A stretch of DNA of 64,000 nt, from contig JAVXHY010000010.1 of NCBI GenBank assembly GCA_036656615.1, positions 11,212-75,211 of the forward strand, given 5' to 3'. Made by a program: the position numbers and the translations under genes. The notes beneath the pieces were generated by a model that ran no database searches, was not told the DNA's origin, and saw only the letters and a list, made by a program, of their open reading frames with translations. Below, piece after piece: positions 1 through 7,638 of the stretch; positions within the stretch are counted from its first letter, which is position 1, and each line of letters starts with the position of its first letter. The stretch is from CAUPWF01 sp036656615 (GTDB lineage Bacteria > Bacillota > Clostridia > Lachnospirales > Lachnospiraceae).

Positions 1-194
1 TATCCAAGCTGAGTTGCAAATCTAACTACAGTGGATTCACTTACGCCTACTGTCTTGCCTAATTTTGCAGCTGTTAAAAAAACGGCTTTATCATAATTAT
101 CAACAATATAATTCGCTAAAAGCTTCTGACCTTTGCTGCATTCATCATATTTTTCATTAATTTTGCTCAACAATTCATTTGAGTTATTTTTCAC
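1..194 (-). CDS. MurR/RpiR family transcriptional regulator, N-terminal part (runs off the window)
   Basis: The minus strand encodes a 64-residue N-terminus starting with GTG at 194, preceded by a clear GGAGG six bases upstream. It reads MKNNSNELLSKINEKYDEC and then a helix-turn-helix with AAKLGKTVGVSESTVVRFA, the usual N-terminal HTH of the RpiR family. These regulators carry a C-terminal SIS domain that senses sugar phosphates; that part lies outside the window, so the ligand is unknown. It lies 80 bp downstream of the decarboxylase operon on the same strand, so co-transcription is possible, but its own ribosome site shows it is a separate cistron. Confidence 0.82.
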   Translation of the reverse strand, partial: MKNNSNELLSKINEKYDECSKGQKLLANYIVDNYDKAVFLTAAKLGKTVGVSESTVVRFATQLG

Positions 195-274
195 AGTACG
201 CCTCCACAATCTTATCTTTCGTTTCACACTTGCTTATTATACACGACATGGATTGGCAATTCAAGCAGTTAGTT

Positions 275-1687
275 TTATACAGGATATGCACCATCTTTTA
301 AATCAGCAACGGTGTGATCAACTTTTCTTTGCTGTGCTTGGCGATACTGGAAGAAATCAGTTGCTACCTGTGGAAACAAAGCATAGGATAAAACATCTTC
401 ATCCTGCTGCTTCCATTGGGCCATCTCTGCTTCTAGTGTTTCTAATTCATCAGGAAGTGTATCTGCAAAACGGCAGGTAATAGGTTCTAAGTCACCAATG
501 CATTTCTTTTGTACTTCTTCATTAAAAGGCTTAACGGTTTTGCCATATTTACCACTTAATACATCTTTGGTTTCTTTGGTGGCCATCTGATATCGTTCTC
601 CCATTAATACATTGAATACTGCTTGTGTTCCAATAATTTGTGATGATGGGGTTACCAGTGGAGGTTCCCCAAGATCTTGGCGCACCTTGGGAATTTCCTT
701 CAATACATCATAATAACGATCTTCCGCATTCTGTTCCTTAAGCTGTGAGGTAAGGTTAGATAACATGCCTCCAGGAACCTGATAGAGAAGCGTTTTAATA
801 TCTACACCTAGATTTTTTGGATTTAATAGTCCAGTTTTCAATGCATCTTCTTTGATTGGACGGAAATAATCGGCAATTTCTGCCAGTAAATTCTGGTCAA
901 ATCCAGTATCATAAGGGGTGTCTCGGAAAGTTTCTACCATCACCTCTGTTGCTGGCTGAGAAGTGCCCAGTGCAAAAGGGGATATGGCTGTGTCAATCGT
1001 GTCCACTCCAGCTTCTACTGCTTTTAAATAAGTCATAGAAGCCACACCTGAGGTATAGTGGGTATGAAGCTGAATCGGAATATGAATGGCTTCTTTCATA
1101 GCATGAATCAGTTCGGTTGCTTTATATGGCATTAAGAGACCAGCCATATCTTTGATACAGAGGGATGTGGCACCCATGTCTTCAATTCTTTTAGCAATAT
1201 CAATCCAATATTCCAAAGTATAAGCATCTCCAATAGTGTAAGAAAGTGCTACTTGAGCATCTGCATCTTCTTTAATGGTTGCAGTCACTGCAGTCTGGAG
1301 ATTGCGCAAGTCATTAAAACAATCAAAAATACGAATAATATCAATTCCATTTGCTACGGATTTTTGTACGAAATACTCTACAACATCATCAGCATAAGGA
1401 CGATATCCCAGTATATTTTGTCCTCGAAACAGCATCTGAAGCTTGGTCTTTTTAAATCCTGCACGGAATTTGCGAAGTCGATCCCAAGGGTCTTCCTTTA
1501 AGAATCGTAAGGATGCATCGAAGGTTGCTCCACCCCAGCACTCTACAGAATGATACCCAACTTGATCCATTTTCTCTATAATTGGCAGCATTTGTTCCGT
1601 TGTCATACGTGTAGCAATTAGAGATTGATGGGCATCACGTAAAATGGTTTCTGTTATTTGTATTGGTTTTTTTTCTTGTTCTATCAT
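275..1687 (-). CDS. oadA: Oxaloacetate decarboxylase alpha-type / pyruvate carboxylase subunit B carboxyltransferase
   Basis: A 470-residue HMGL-like TIM-barrel carboxyltransferase that moves CO2 between a 2-oxoacid (oxaloacetate or pyruvate) and biotin. Visible features are RDAHQS (metal-binding Asp18), the carboxylated lysine site CIKDMAG (Lys179) and the metal ligands in LHTH (His208 and His210). The protein ends after the conserved C-terminal helical domain and has no fused biotinyl domain, so it must use the separate carrier encoded at 2873-3241. ATG 1687 is preferred because AGGAGG lies seven bases upstream; a second ATG at 1693 is almost on top of the SD. It is the last gene of a tight five-gene operon. 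It could act as oxaloacetate decarboxylase, or as a 5S-like transcarboxylase subunit; sequence alone does not decide. Confidence 0.9.
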   Translation of the reverse strand: MIEQEKKPIQITETILRDAHQSLIATRMTTEQMLPIIEKMDQVGYHSVECWGGATFDASLRFLKEDPWDRLRKFRAGFKKTKLQMLFRGQNILGYRPYADDVVEYFVQKSVANGIDIIRIFDCFNDLRNLQTAVTATIKEDADAQVALSYTIGDAYTLEYWIDIAKRIEDMGATSLCIKDMAGLLMPYKATELIHAMKEAIHIPIQLHTHYTSGVASMTYLKAVEAGVDTIDTAISPFALGTSQPATEVMVETFRDTPYDTGFDQNLLAEIADYFRPIKEDALKTGLLNPKNLGVDIKTLLYQVPGGMLSNLTSQLKEQNAEDRYYDVLKEIPKVRQDLGEPPLVTPSSQIIGTQAVFNVLMGERYQMATKETKDVLSGKYGKTVKPFNEEVQKKCIGDLEPITCRFADTLPDELETLEAEMAQWKQQDEDVLSYALFPQVATDFFQYRQAQQRKVDHTVADLKDGAYPV

Positions 1688-1703
1688 AGTCATTCCTCCT
1701 AGT

Positions 1704-2852
1704 TTATACACCAAAAATAGCCATAAATGCACCAGCAGCTACTGCGGTGCCAATGACTCCTGCAACATTAGGTCCCATGGCATGCATGAGTAGAAAATTG
1801 GTAGGGTCTGCTTCAGCTCCAACTTTCTGTGATACTCTTGCTGCCATTGGAACAGCAGAGACTCCGGCTGATCCAATCAGTGGATTTACCTTGCCACCAG
1901 TAAACAGACACATCAGTTTTCCAAATAATACACCACCGGCAGTGCCAAAGCAAAAGGCTAAGAGTCCAAGCCCCACAATTTTTATGGTGTTTAGATTCAG
2001 AAATGCTTCTGCACTTGTGGTTGCGCCAACTGATGTTCCGAGCAGGATCACAACAATATACATCAGTGCGTTAGAGGCGGTTTCTGTTAACTGCCTAACC
2101 ACACCGGATTCTTTAAATAAGTTGCCCAGCATCAGCATTCCAACAAGAGGTGCAGTAGACGGTAAAATAGTACAGACTACAATGGTTACAACAATTGGAA
2201 ATAGAACACGTTCTAGATGAGATACAGGTCGTAATTGTTCCATCTTAATCATTCGTTCTTTTTTAGTAGTCAAAAGCTTCATGATAGGTGGCTGTATAAT
2301 AGGAACCAAGGACATATAAGAATATGCGGCCACAGCAATGGGACCTAATAGGGAAGCTTGTTCTAATTTTCCAGCAAGATAAATAGAAGTAGGACCATCG
2401 GCACCTCCTATAATAGATATTGCTGCCGCTGCCTTGTCACTAAATCCTAATGCCATTGCTCCTAGATATGCAGCAAAGATCCCTAATTGTGCGGCTGCTC
2501 CCAATAAAAAACTTTTGGGATTTGCAATTAATGGCCCAAAATCTGTCATAGCACCAACGCCCATGAAAATAAGAGATGGCAAGATTGCCCATTCATCTAA
2601 CAAATAGAAGTAATGCAGTAAGCCACCTACACCATTACTAGATTCCTTTATAGTCATCATAATATCTGGATAAATATTAACTAATAACATACCAAATGCA
2701 ATTGGAATTAATAAAAGGGGTTCAAACCCTTTTTTTATCGCTAAATATAGGAAAAAACATGCTACAGCAATCATAATATAGTTTCCTACAGTAAGATTAA
2801 AAAAAGCCGTTTGATGCACGAGGTTTCCTAATGTGTTTATAATATATTCCAT
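1704..2852 (-). CDS. oadB: Sodium-translocating decarboxylase, beta subunit
   Basis: A 382-residue multi-pass membrane protein that decarboxylates carboxybiotin and couples this to Na+ export. The signature GGADGPTSIY (149-158) holds the aspartate (152) corresponding to the Na+/proton-binding Asp of region IIIa. The second pore motif, NPLIGSAGVSAVPMAARVSQK in two parts, is present near the C-terminus. Length is slightly short compared with about 430 residues in enterobacterial OadB but typical of clostridial GcdB/MmdB. It sits 16 bp before the oadA-like gene and 20 bp after the biotin carrier gene. Substrate specificity belongs to the carboxyltransferase partner, not to this subunit. Confidence 0.93.
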   Translation of the reverse strand: MEYIINTLGNLVHQTAFFNLTVGNYIMIAVACFFLYLAIKKGFEPLLLIPIAFGMLLVNIYPDIMMTIKESSNGVGGLLHYFYLLDEWAILPSLIFMGVGAMTDFGPLIANPKSFLLGAAAQLGIFAAYLGAMALGFSDKAAAAISIIGGADGPTSIYLAGKLEQASLLGPIAVAAYSYMSLVPIIQPPIMKLLTTKKERMIKMEQLRPVSHLERVLFPIVVTIVVCTILPSTAPLVGMLMLGNLFKESGVVRQLTETASNALMYIVVILLGTSVGATTSAEAFLNLNTIKIVGLGLLAFCFGTAGGVLFGKLMCLFTGGKVNPLIGSAGVSAVPMAARVSQKVGAEADPTNFLLMHAMGPNVAGVIGTAVAAGAFMAIFGV

Positions 2853-2872
2853 TTTTAACCTCCATTATAATT

Positions 2873-3241
2873 CTAGTTTAATGTAGCTAATAAATGTCCT
2901 GCCTCAACGTTATCCCCTACCGCTACATGGATACTTGCTACAGTGCCATCTGATGATGCTACAACTGGGATTTCCATTTTCATAGCTTCTAAGATGGCAA
3001 TAGCTTCTCCTTTTTTTACACGCTGCCCTATTTTTACTTCTAACTTAAATATTTTACCGGCAGCACCTGTTTCTACACGAATACGTCCTGTATTTTCATC
3101 TGAAACTTGGGATGCTGTATCCTTTGGTACTGGCATATTCACAGGGGCTGCTTGTGGAATATCTGTTTGTATTTCATCATTTTTTTCTTCTACGGTTACA
3201 TCATATGTGATTCCATTTACTGTAATTGCATATTTTTTCAT
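2873..3241 (-). CDS. Biotin carboxyl carrier protein of the decarboxylase complex
   Basis: A 122-residue carrier with an N-terminal segment (MKKYAITVNGITYDVTVEE), a linker (about 25-52) with prolines and alanines, and a C-terminal biotinyl domain. The biotinylation motif EAMKME places the modified lysine at residue 88. The linker is shorter than the Pro/Ala-rich linkers of MmdC or GcdC. The gene lies between the OadG-like and OadB genes, so the carrier would shuttle carboxyl groups from the carboxyltransferase to the membrane beta subunit. This is the only biotinyl domain in the operon, and both carboxyltransferases would have to share it. Confidence 0.93.
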   Translation of the reverse strand: MKKYAITVNGITYDVTVEEKNDEIQTDIPQAAPVNMPVPKDTASQVSDENTGRIRVETGAAGKIFKLEVKIGQRVKKGEAIAILEAMKMEIPVVASSDGTVASIHVAVGDNVEAGHLLATLN

Positions 3242-3264
3242 TTTAGTCTCCTCCTAATGAATAA

Positions 3265-4026
3265 TTATTTCCATTTATTTGATGGTCTGCGCTTGATGGA
3301 ACGAATCACGATTTTATCTTGTGAGGTTTTGCTTTCTGCTGCAATTGCCGCGGTTATAACGGCTATAAGTTCCAATTCCATTTCAGGTACTTCTTGAATA
3401 TTAGCAGAAGGAATATCTTCTACTATAGGTTTTGAGTTGGACTTATTGTGGAATTTTGCTTCTATATCAGGGATGAACTTAAATAGGGATATAATAATTG
3501 AAATAAATATCAATACAGCAAAAACGGTTCCCATGCCAATTACTGTATTCATTCCCGCTTTTTTAAGAATTTCTTCGGTGGAATATTTGGGATCAATGGT
3601 CAGTGATTTTATATTTTGCTGATTATCAAATATAAAGGTTATAACAGCATCACGTTTTTTGAAAACAGCATTTGTTTTTAAAATTATTTCTTGATTTGTC
3701 TTTTGTATTTTATAACCATCATTTTCTACATAAGTACCGCATTCTTTTGTAGCAGCCTTCCAAGCTTTCATCATACTTACAAAAGAAGTTTGTTCCACAG
3801 GAAGTCCTGTTTGCATTAAAGTAAGATTAATTTCTAATTCTGATCCATCCATAAAGTGTTGAAAATCTTTCTGATTCATTTGCGTAAAGCTTCCAATTAT
3901 GATCTCGGAAATTTGCTCTAAGGAAGAGGAATCATAAGTATTTTTGATATTTTCCTTGTTTTCGCAGCCAGTAAAGCTTAGTGCGAATACAAGAATCACT
4001 ATTATTAAACTTATTTTTTTATTCAC
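3265..4026 (-). CDS. OadG-family gamma/delta subunit with an N-terminal lipoprotein domain
   Basis: A 253-residue protein with a lipoprotein-type signal peptide (lipobox-like SFTGC around residue 21), an extracytoplasmic domain (about 22-150), one strong membrane segment (about 158-182, GMGTVFAVLIFISIIISLF) and a cytoplasmic tail. The tail has ELIAVITAAIAA and then RSIKRRPSNKWK, the C-terminal block of the OadG/MmdD family. In such complexes this subunit bridges the soluble carboxyltransferase and the membrane beta subunit. Classical OadG is only about 80-115 residues long, so the added lipoprotein-like N-terminal domain (possibly DUF3887-like) is an expansion whose role is unknown. It is flanked by the carboxyltransferase gene (14 bp) and the carrier gene (23 bp). 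Confidence 0.8.
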   Translation of the reverse strand: MNKKISLIIVILVFALSFTGCENKENIKNTYDSSSLEQISEIIIGSFTQMNQKDFQHFMDGSELEINLTLMQTGLPVEQTSFVSMMKAWKAATKECGTYVENDGYKIQKTNQEIILKTNAVFKKRDAVITFIFDNQQNIKSLTIDPKYSTEEILKKAGMNTVIGMGTVFAVLIFISIIISLFKFIPDIEAKFHNKSNSKPIVEDIPSANIQEVPEMELELIAVITAAIAAESKTSQDKIVIRSIKRRPSNKWK

Positions 4027-4040
4027 GTTGCTTCACCTCG

Positions 4041-5480
4041 TTAAATCGATCCGTGTTTTTTTGCTGGACGATCCTCTCTTTTTGTGAATAGCATTTCAAA
4101 TGCACCTATTAAATATTTTCGGGTATCTGCTGGAACAATAACACTATCCACATAACCTCTTCTTGCCGCCGCATCTGGACTTGACTGTAATACTTCATAT
4201 TCTTTCGCTTTTTCTTCTATTACAGAAAAGGAACTGTCTGCATACATGATTTTTGCAGCTAGCATGGAATCCATCATACCAATTTCGGAAGTTGGCCATG
4301 CATAGACCATGTCTGCACCAATGGCTTTGCTATTCATTGCTAAATAAGCGCTTCCATAAGCTTTTCCAATAATAAGGTTTACTTTTGGTACCGTTGCATT
4401 TGAAAAGGAATAAGTTAAGGCGGCCGCATCCTTTGCAATGTTTTTCTCGGTATTTTTGGTTGCCTTATATCCATTTACATTTGTAAGCGAAAGTATTGGA
4501 ATGCTGAACGCATCGCAGAAATTAACAAAACGAGATGCTTTTTTACATCCTTCTATACTAAGAGACCCATCAAATGTTTCTATTACTTCTGCTTCTTCAT
4601 CATATATTTTAGTCCGATTTGCTACTGCACCAATAGTCATTCCATTTAGTCGTATAAAACCGGTTACCATATCTTTCGCAAAGTTCTTTTTTGTTTCTAT
4701 AAATATATGATTATCGGAAATGATTCCAAGAACGATAGATGGATCATCAAATACAACTCCGGCTCTTTCGCAGGAACGATTTAAATCATCAGTACATTCA
4801 TCATAGGAGTGATCATCTTCATTATTGGCAGGCAGGATGGAAATAAAAGATCGAATTTGTTGGATGATTTCTTCTTCTGAACCAATTCCATCTACTAAAC
4901 CAGATTCCTTACTTTGGAAAATAGCGGAAGATGTATTACATTTTGTAATATCATTTCCTTTTATAGAATTTGGCGAATTTACAAATAGTTTGCCTTTTGA
5001 GGATTCCATAAAAGTAAAGTCGTTCATAGCTAAGGTTAAAGCAAGACCACCGCCACAGGTGCCGAATACCCCACTAATTTGTGGAATTACTCCAGAGGCC
5101 AATGTCTGCTTTCTATATAAATCACCAAAACTATGGAGAGCATCGGTAGATTCTTGGAGCCGGATACCTGCTGAATCTAAAAGACCAATTATTGGGGCAC
5201 CCATTTTCATTGCTAAATCATAAATATGAATAATTTTTTTCATATGCATTTCTCCAACAGCCCCTTGTAATACAGACGAATCTTGGCTATATACATATAC
5301 AAGATTCCCTTCAATTACTCCATATCCTGTAATTACACCATCTCTTGGAGTTTCTTTCTCTGTCATATTGAAATCTGTTGTTCTTGCAGTAATTCCAGCA
5401 CCAATTTCAACAAAACTTCCACGATCAAGCAATGCATTAATTCTCATGCTGGCCGAATTTTTAGTTGTTTTGTTACTCAT
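4041..5480 (-). CDS. Acyl-CoA carboxyltransferase (methylmalonyl-CoA decarboxylase alpha / propionyl-CoA carboxylase beta type)
   Basis: A 479-residue crotonase-fold carboxyltransferase of the MmdA/PccB family, which exchanges carboxyl groups between an acyl-CoA (methylmalonyl-, malonyl- or glutaconyl-CoA) and biotin. Visible blocks are GSFVEIGA near the N-terminus, QDSSVLQGAVGEMHMKKI, the first-half oxyanion region GVFGTCGGGLALT, and the second-half IIGKAYGSAYLAMNSK with YAWPTSEIGMM. ATG 5480 is preferred over an upstream in-frame start because GGAGG lies ten bases before it and the homologous region begins there. It is the first gene of the operon and is followed by OadG-like, carrier, beta and OadA-like genes. 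The exact acyl-CoA substrate cannot be read from the sequence. Confidence 0.85.
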   Translation of the reverse strand: MSNKTTKNSASMRINALLDRGSFVEIGAGITARTTDFNMTEKETPRDGVITGYGVIEGNLVYVYSQDSSVLQGAVGEMHMKKIIHIYDLAMKMGAPIIGLLDSAGIRLQESTDALHSFGDLYRKQTLASGVIPQISGVFGTCGGGLALTLAMNDFTFMESSKGKLFVNSPNSIKGNDITKCNTSSAIFQSKESGLVDGIGSEEEIIQQIRSFISILPANNEDDHSYDECTDDLNRSCERAGVVFDDPSIVLGIISDNHIFIETKKNFAKDMVTGFIRLNGMTIGAVANRTKIYDEEAEVIETFDGSLSIEGCKKASRFVNFCDAFSIPILSLTNVNGYKATKNTEKNIAKDAAALTYSFSNATVPKVNLIIGKAYGSAYLAMNSKAIGADMVYAWPTSEIGMMDSMLAAKIMYADSSFSVIEEKAKEYEVLQSSPDAAARRGYVDSVIVPADTRKYLIGAFEMLFTKREDRPAKKHGSI

Positions 5481-5610
5481 ATAATCTAGACCTCCACTTC
5501 CTATATTTATTAAAATAATACATGAAAAAAATTCTATCACTTTCATTGTACTTTCTTTTAAACAATAATTCAACTATTTTGAAAAAACTGTTAAATAATT
5601 AACGTCGTAT

Positions 5611-5632
5611 GGTAACGTGCTCTCACATTACC
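5611..5632. promoter_or_regulatory. Operator-like inverted repeat at the decarboxylase operon promoter
   Basis: GGTAACGTG, four bases (CTCT), then CACATTACC: 8 of 9 positions pair. It lies just downstream of the candidate -10 element at 5638-5643 and covers the likely transcription start, the usual place for a repressor site. The regulator is not identified; the nearby RpiR-type protein is one candidate by location only. It could also fold as an RNA hairpin at the 5' end of the transcript. Confidence 0.5.
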
Positions 5633-5637
5633 GTGAT

Positions 5638-5667
5638 AATATACAAAATCGTTATGTGTGCATACAA
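5638..5667 (-). promoter_or_regulatory. Candidate sigma-A promoter of the decarboxylase operon
   Basis: Read on the minus strand: TTGTAT (5662-5667), an 18-base spacer and TATATT (5638-5643). Transcription would start near 5631, giving a leader of about 150 nt before ATG 5480. The match is fair, not perfect. Confidence 0.45.
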
Positions 5668-5738
5668 CATACATTTGTTCGTCCCTTAAAATTTTAGTAA
5701 CTTTTTATTAAATTTTTCAATATATTCTTAAGTTTTTA

Positions 5739-5768
5739 TTGTCAATAGACTGCGTTCTATGATACAAT
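5739..5768 (+). promoter_or_regulatory. Candidate sigma-A promoter of the aminopeptidase-transporter pair
   Basis: TTGTCA (5739-5744), an 18-base spacer and TACAAT (5763-5768), about 48 bases before the start codon at 5817. The AAGGAGG ribosome site lies at about 5802-5808. Confidence 0.55.
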
Positions 5769-5816
5769 CCCAAATGCAGGGATAAATAATTTATATGTCA
5801 AAAGGAGGATTTTCAA

Positions 5817-7610
5817 ATGAGTGTAGCAGAAAGAATTGCACAACTTAGAGTACTCATGAAAGAGAAGAAAATGGATGCTTACATGGTACCTTCCGCTGAC
5901 AATCATCAGAGTGAATACGTCGGAGACTATTTTAAAGCAAGAGCTTATATTTCCGGGTTTACCGGTTCTGCCGGTACAGTTGTAATCATGAATGATGATG
6001 CCGGTCTATGGACAGATGGACGATATTTTATACAGGCCAAGGAGCAGCTGGCTGGCAGTGGAGTTCGTCTTTTCGAAATTGGCGAACCAGGTGTTCCAAC
6101 GCCAGAAGAATACCTGGCATCTACACTTCCAGAACATGGAAGATTGGGTTTTGATGGCAGAGTCATTGCTGTTGGTGAAGGACAGGCTTTGGAGCAGGTG
6201 GTGCATGCAAAGAATGGAACCATTGATTACGAATGTGATTTGATTGGGGACATTTGGAGTGACAGACCAGCTTTATCTTTGAAACCGGCATTTTTCTTAG
6301 CAGAAAAATATTCCGGTGAAAGTGCCGCGTCTAAGCTATCCAGGGTGCGAAATAAGATGAAGGAATTGGGTGCCACGGTTCATATTATCACTACATTAGA
6401 TGATATTGCTTGGCTTCTGAATATCCGTGGGGATGATGTATCCTATTCACCATTGGTATTATCTTATGCTGTTGTTACCTTAGATCAAGTGATTTTGTTT
6501 ATGGATGAACATAAGCTAAATGACGAAATTAAGGCGGAATTTGAAAAAGTGAATGTTGTTGTAAACCCATACAATGATATTTATGACTTCGTGAAGACAT
6601 TTCATTTAGACGAAACTATTTTAATTGATCCTAGAAAGTTGAATTATGCTATATATAACAATATCCCTAAAGATATAGCAACAGTAGAAGCTCCTAATCC
6701 TACTATTCTTTTTAAGGCAGTTAAAAACACAGTGGAGATTGAAAATTTCAAGAAAAGCCATGTCAAAGATGGTATTGCCTTCACACGATTTATGTACTGG
6801 TTGAAGAACAATGTAGGTAAGATGGACATTACTGAAATCAGTGCATCGGATAAGCTGGAAGAATTCAGAGCACAGCAGGAAGGCTTTTTATGGCCGAGCT
6901 TCGCTCCTATCTCCGCTTATAAGGAACATGCAGCAATGATGCATTATGGTGCAACCAAAGAATCGGATGTCCCATTGCTTGCAGAACATCTTTACCTTTC
7001 TGATACAGGTGGAAACTATTATGAAGGAACAACTGATATTACGAGAACAATTGCGCTTGGAGAAATCAGCCCGGAATTAAAGCTACACTTTACAGCAGTA
7101 ACAAGGGGGATGATTAATTTATCAATGGCTAAGTTTTTGCAAGGTGCTATCGGATACAATCTAGATATTCTTGCAAGAAGACCTATGTGGGATTTGGGCA
7201 TTGATTACAAATGTGGTACAGGTCACGGAGTTGGGTATCTTCTCAATATTCACGAAGCGCCTACTGGTTTCAGGTGGCAGATTAATCCCCTTCGGGATGA
7301 AACGCATCCATTTGAGCCTGGAATGATTATCACAAACGAACCTGGCATTTATATTGAAGGTTCACATGGTATCCGTATTGAAAATGAATTGATTACCAAG
7401 TTATCAGAAAAGACTCAATTTGGTCAGTTTATGGAATTCGAGCCATGTACATTTGTTCCCATTGATTTGGATGCAATTGACCCAAGTCTAATGAACAACG
7501 AAGAGCGTAATTATTTAAATAATTACCACAAAATGGTATTCCAGACCATCGCACCTCATCTTTCGGATGAAGAACGTAGTTGGTTAAAAGAATACACAAG
7601 AGAAATCTAA
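5817..7610 (+). CDS. Xaa-Pro aminopeptidase (M24B, aminopeptidase P family)
   Basis: A 597-residue, three-domain aminopeptidase P of the long form, which removes an N-terminal residue preceding proline. The N-terminal creatinase-like domain begins MSVAERIAQLRVLM and has WTDGRYFIQA; a second related domain follows, then the pita-bread catalytic domain. Metal ligands are visible in SDTGGNYYEGTTDITRT (two Asp), GTGHGVG (His), NEPGIY (Glu) and IRIENE (Glu). There is no signal peptide, so it acts in the cytoplasm. A strong ribosome site precedes ATG 5817. The next gene, a peptide transporter, begins 28 bp downstream, which suggests coupled uptake and cleavage of proline-containing peptides. Confidence 0.92.
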   Translation: MSVAERIAQLRVLMKEKKMDAYMVPSADNHQSEYVGDYFKARAYISGFTGSAGTVVIMNDDAGLWTDGRYFIQAKEQLAGSGVRLFEIGEPGVPTPEEYLASTLPEHGRLGFDGRVIAVGEGQALEQVVHAKNGTIDYECDLIGDIWSDRPALSLKPAFFLAEKYSGESAASKLSRVRNKMKELGATVHIITTLDDIAWLLNIRGDDVSYSPLVLSYAVVTLDQVILFMDEHKLNDEIKAEFEKVNVVVNPYNDIYDFVKTFHLDETILIDPRKLNYAIYNNIPKDIATVEAPNPTILFKAVKNTVEIENFKKSHVKDGIAFTRFMYWLKNNVGKMDITEISASDKLEEFRAQQEGFLWPSFAPISAYKEHAAMMHYGATKESDVPLLAEHLYLSDTGGNYYEGTTDITRTIALGEISPELKLHFTAVTRGMINLSMAKFLQGAIGYNLDILARRPMWDLGIDYKCGTGHGVGYLLNIHEAPTGFRWQINPLRDETHPFEPGMIITNEPGIYIEGSHGIRIENELITKLSEKTQFGQFMEFEPCTFVPIDLDAIDPSLMNNEERNYLNNYHKMVFQTIAPHLSDEERSWLKEYTREI

Positions 7611-7638
7611 AAAAAAGTTATTGGAGGATTTTGGAATT

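Larger units (their letters stand above)
5481..5816. other. Divergent intergenic control region
   Basis: A 336-bp AT-rich gap between the decarboxylase operon (leftward) and the aminopeptidase gene (rightward). It contains one candidate sigma-A promoter for each side and a near-perfect inverted repeat at the start of the leftward transcript, listed separately. I see no small gene in it. The predicted leftward leader is about 150 nt long, long enough for further structure, but I recognise no riboswitch class in it. Confidence 0.7.

Noticed and set aside
133..480. Plus-strand open frame between the RpiR gene and oadA
   Set aside because: It overlaps both well-supported minus genes, has no ribosome site and no recognisable protein.
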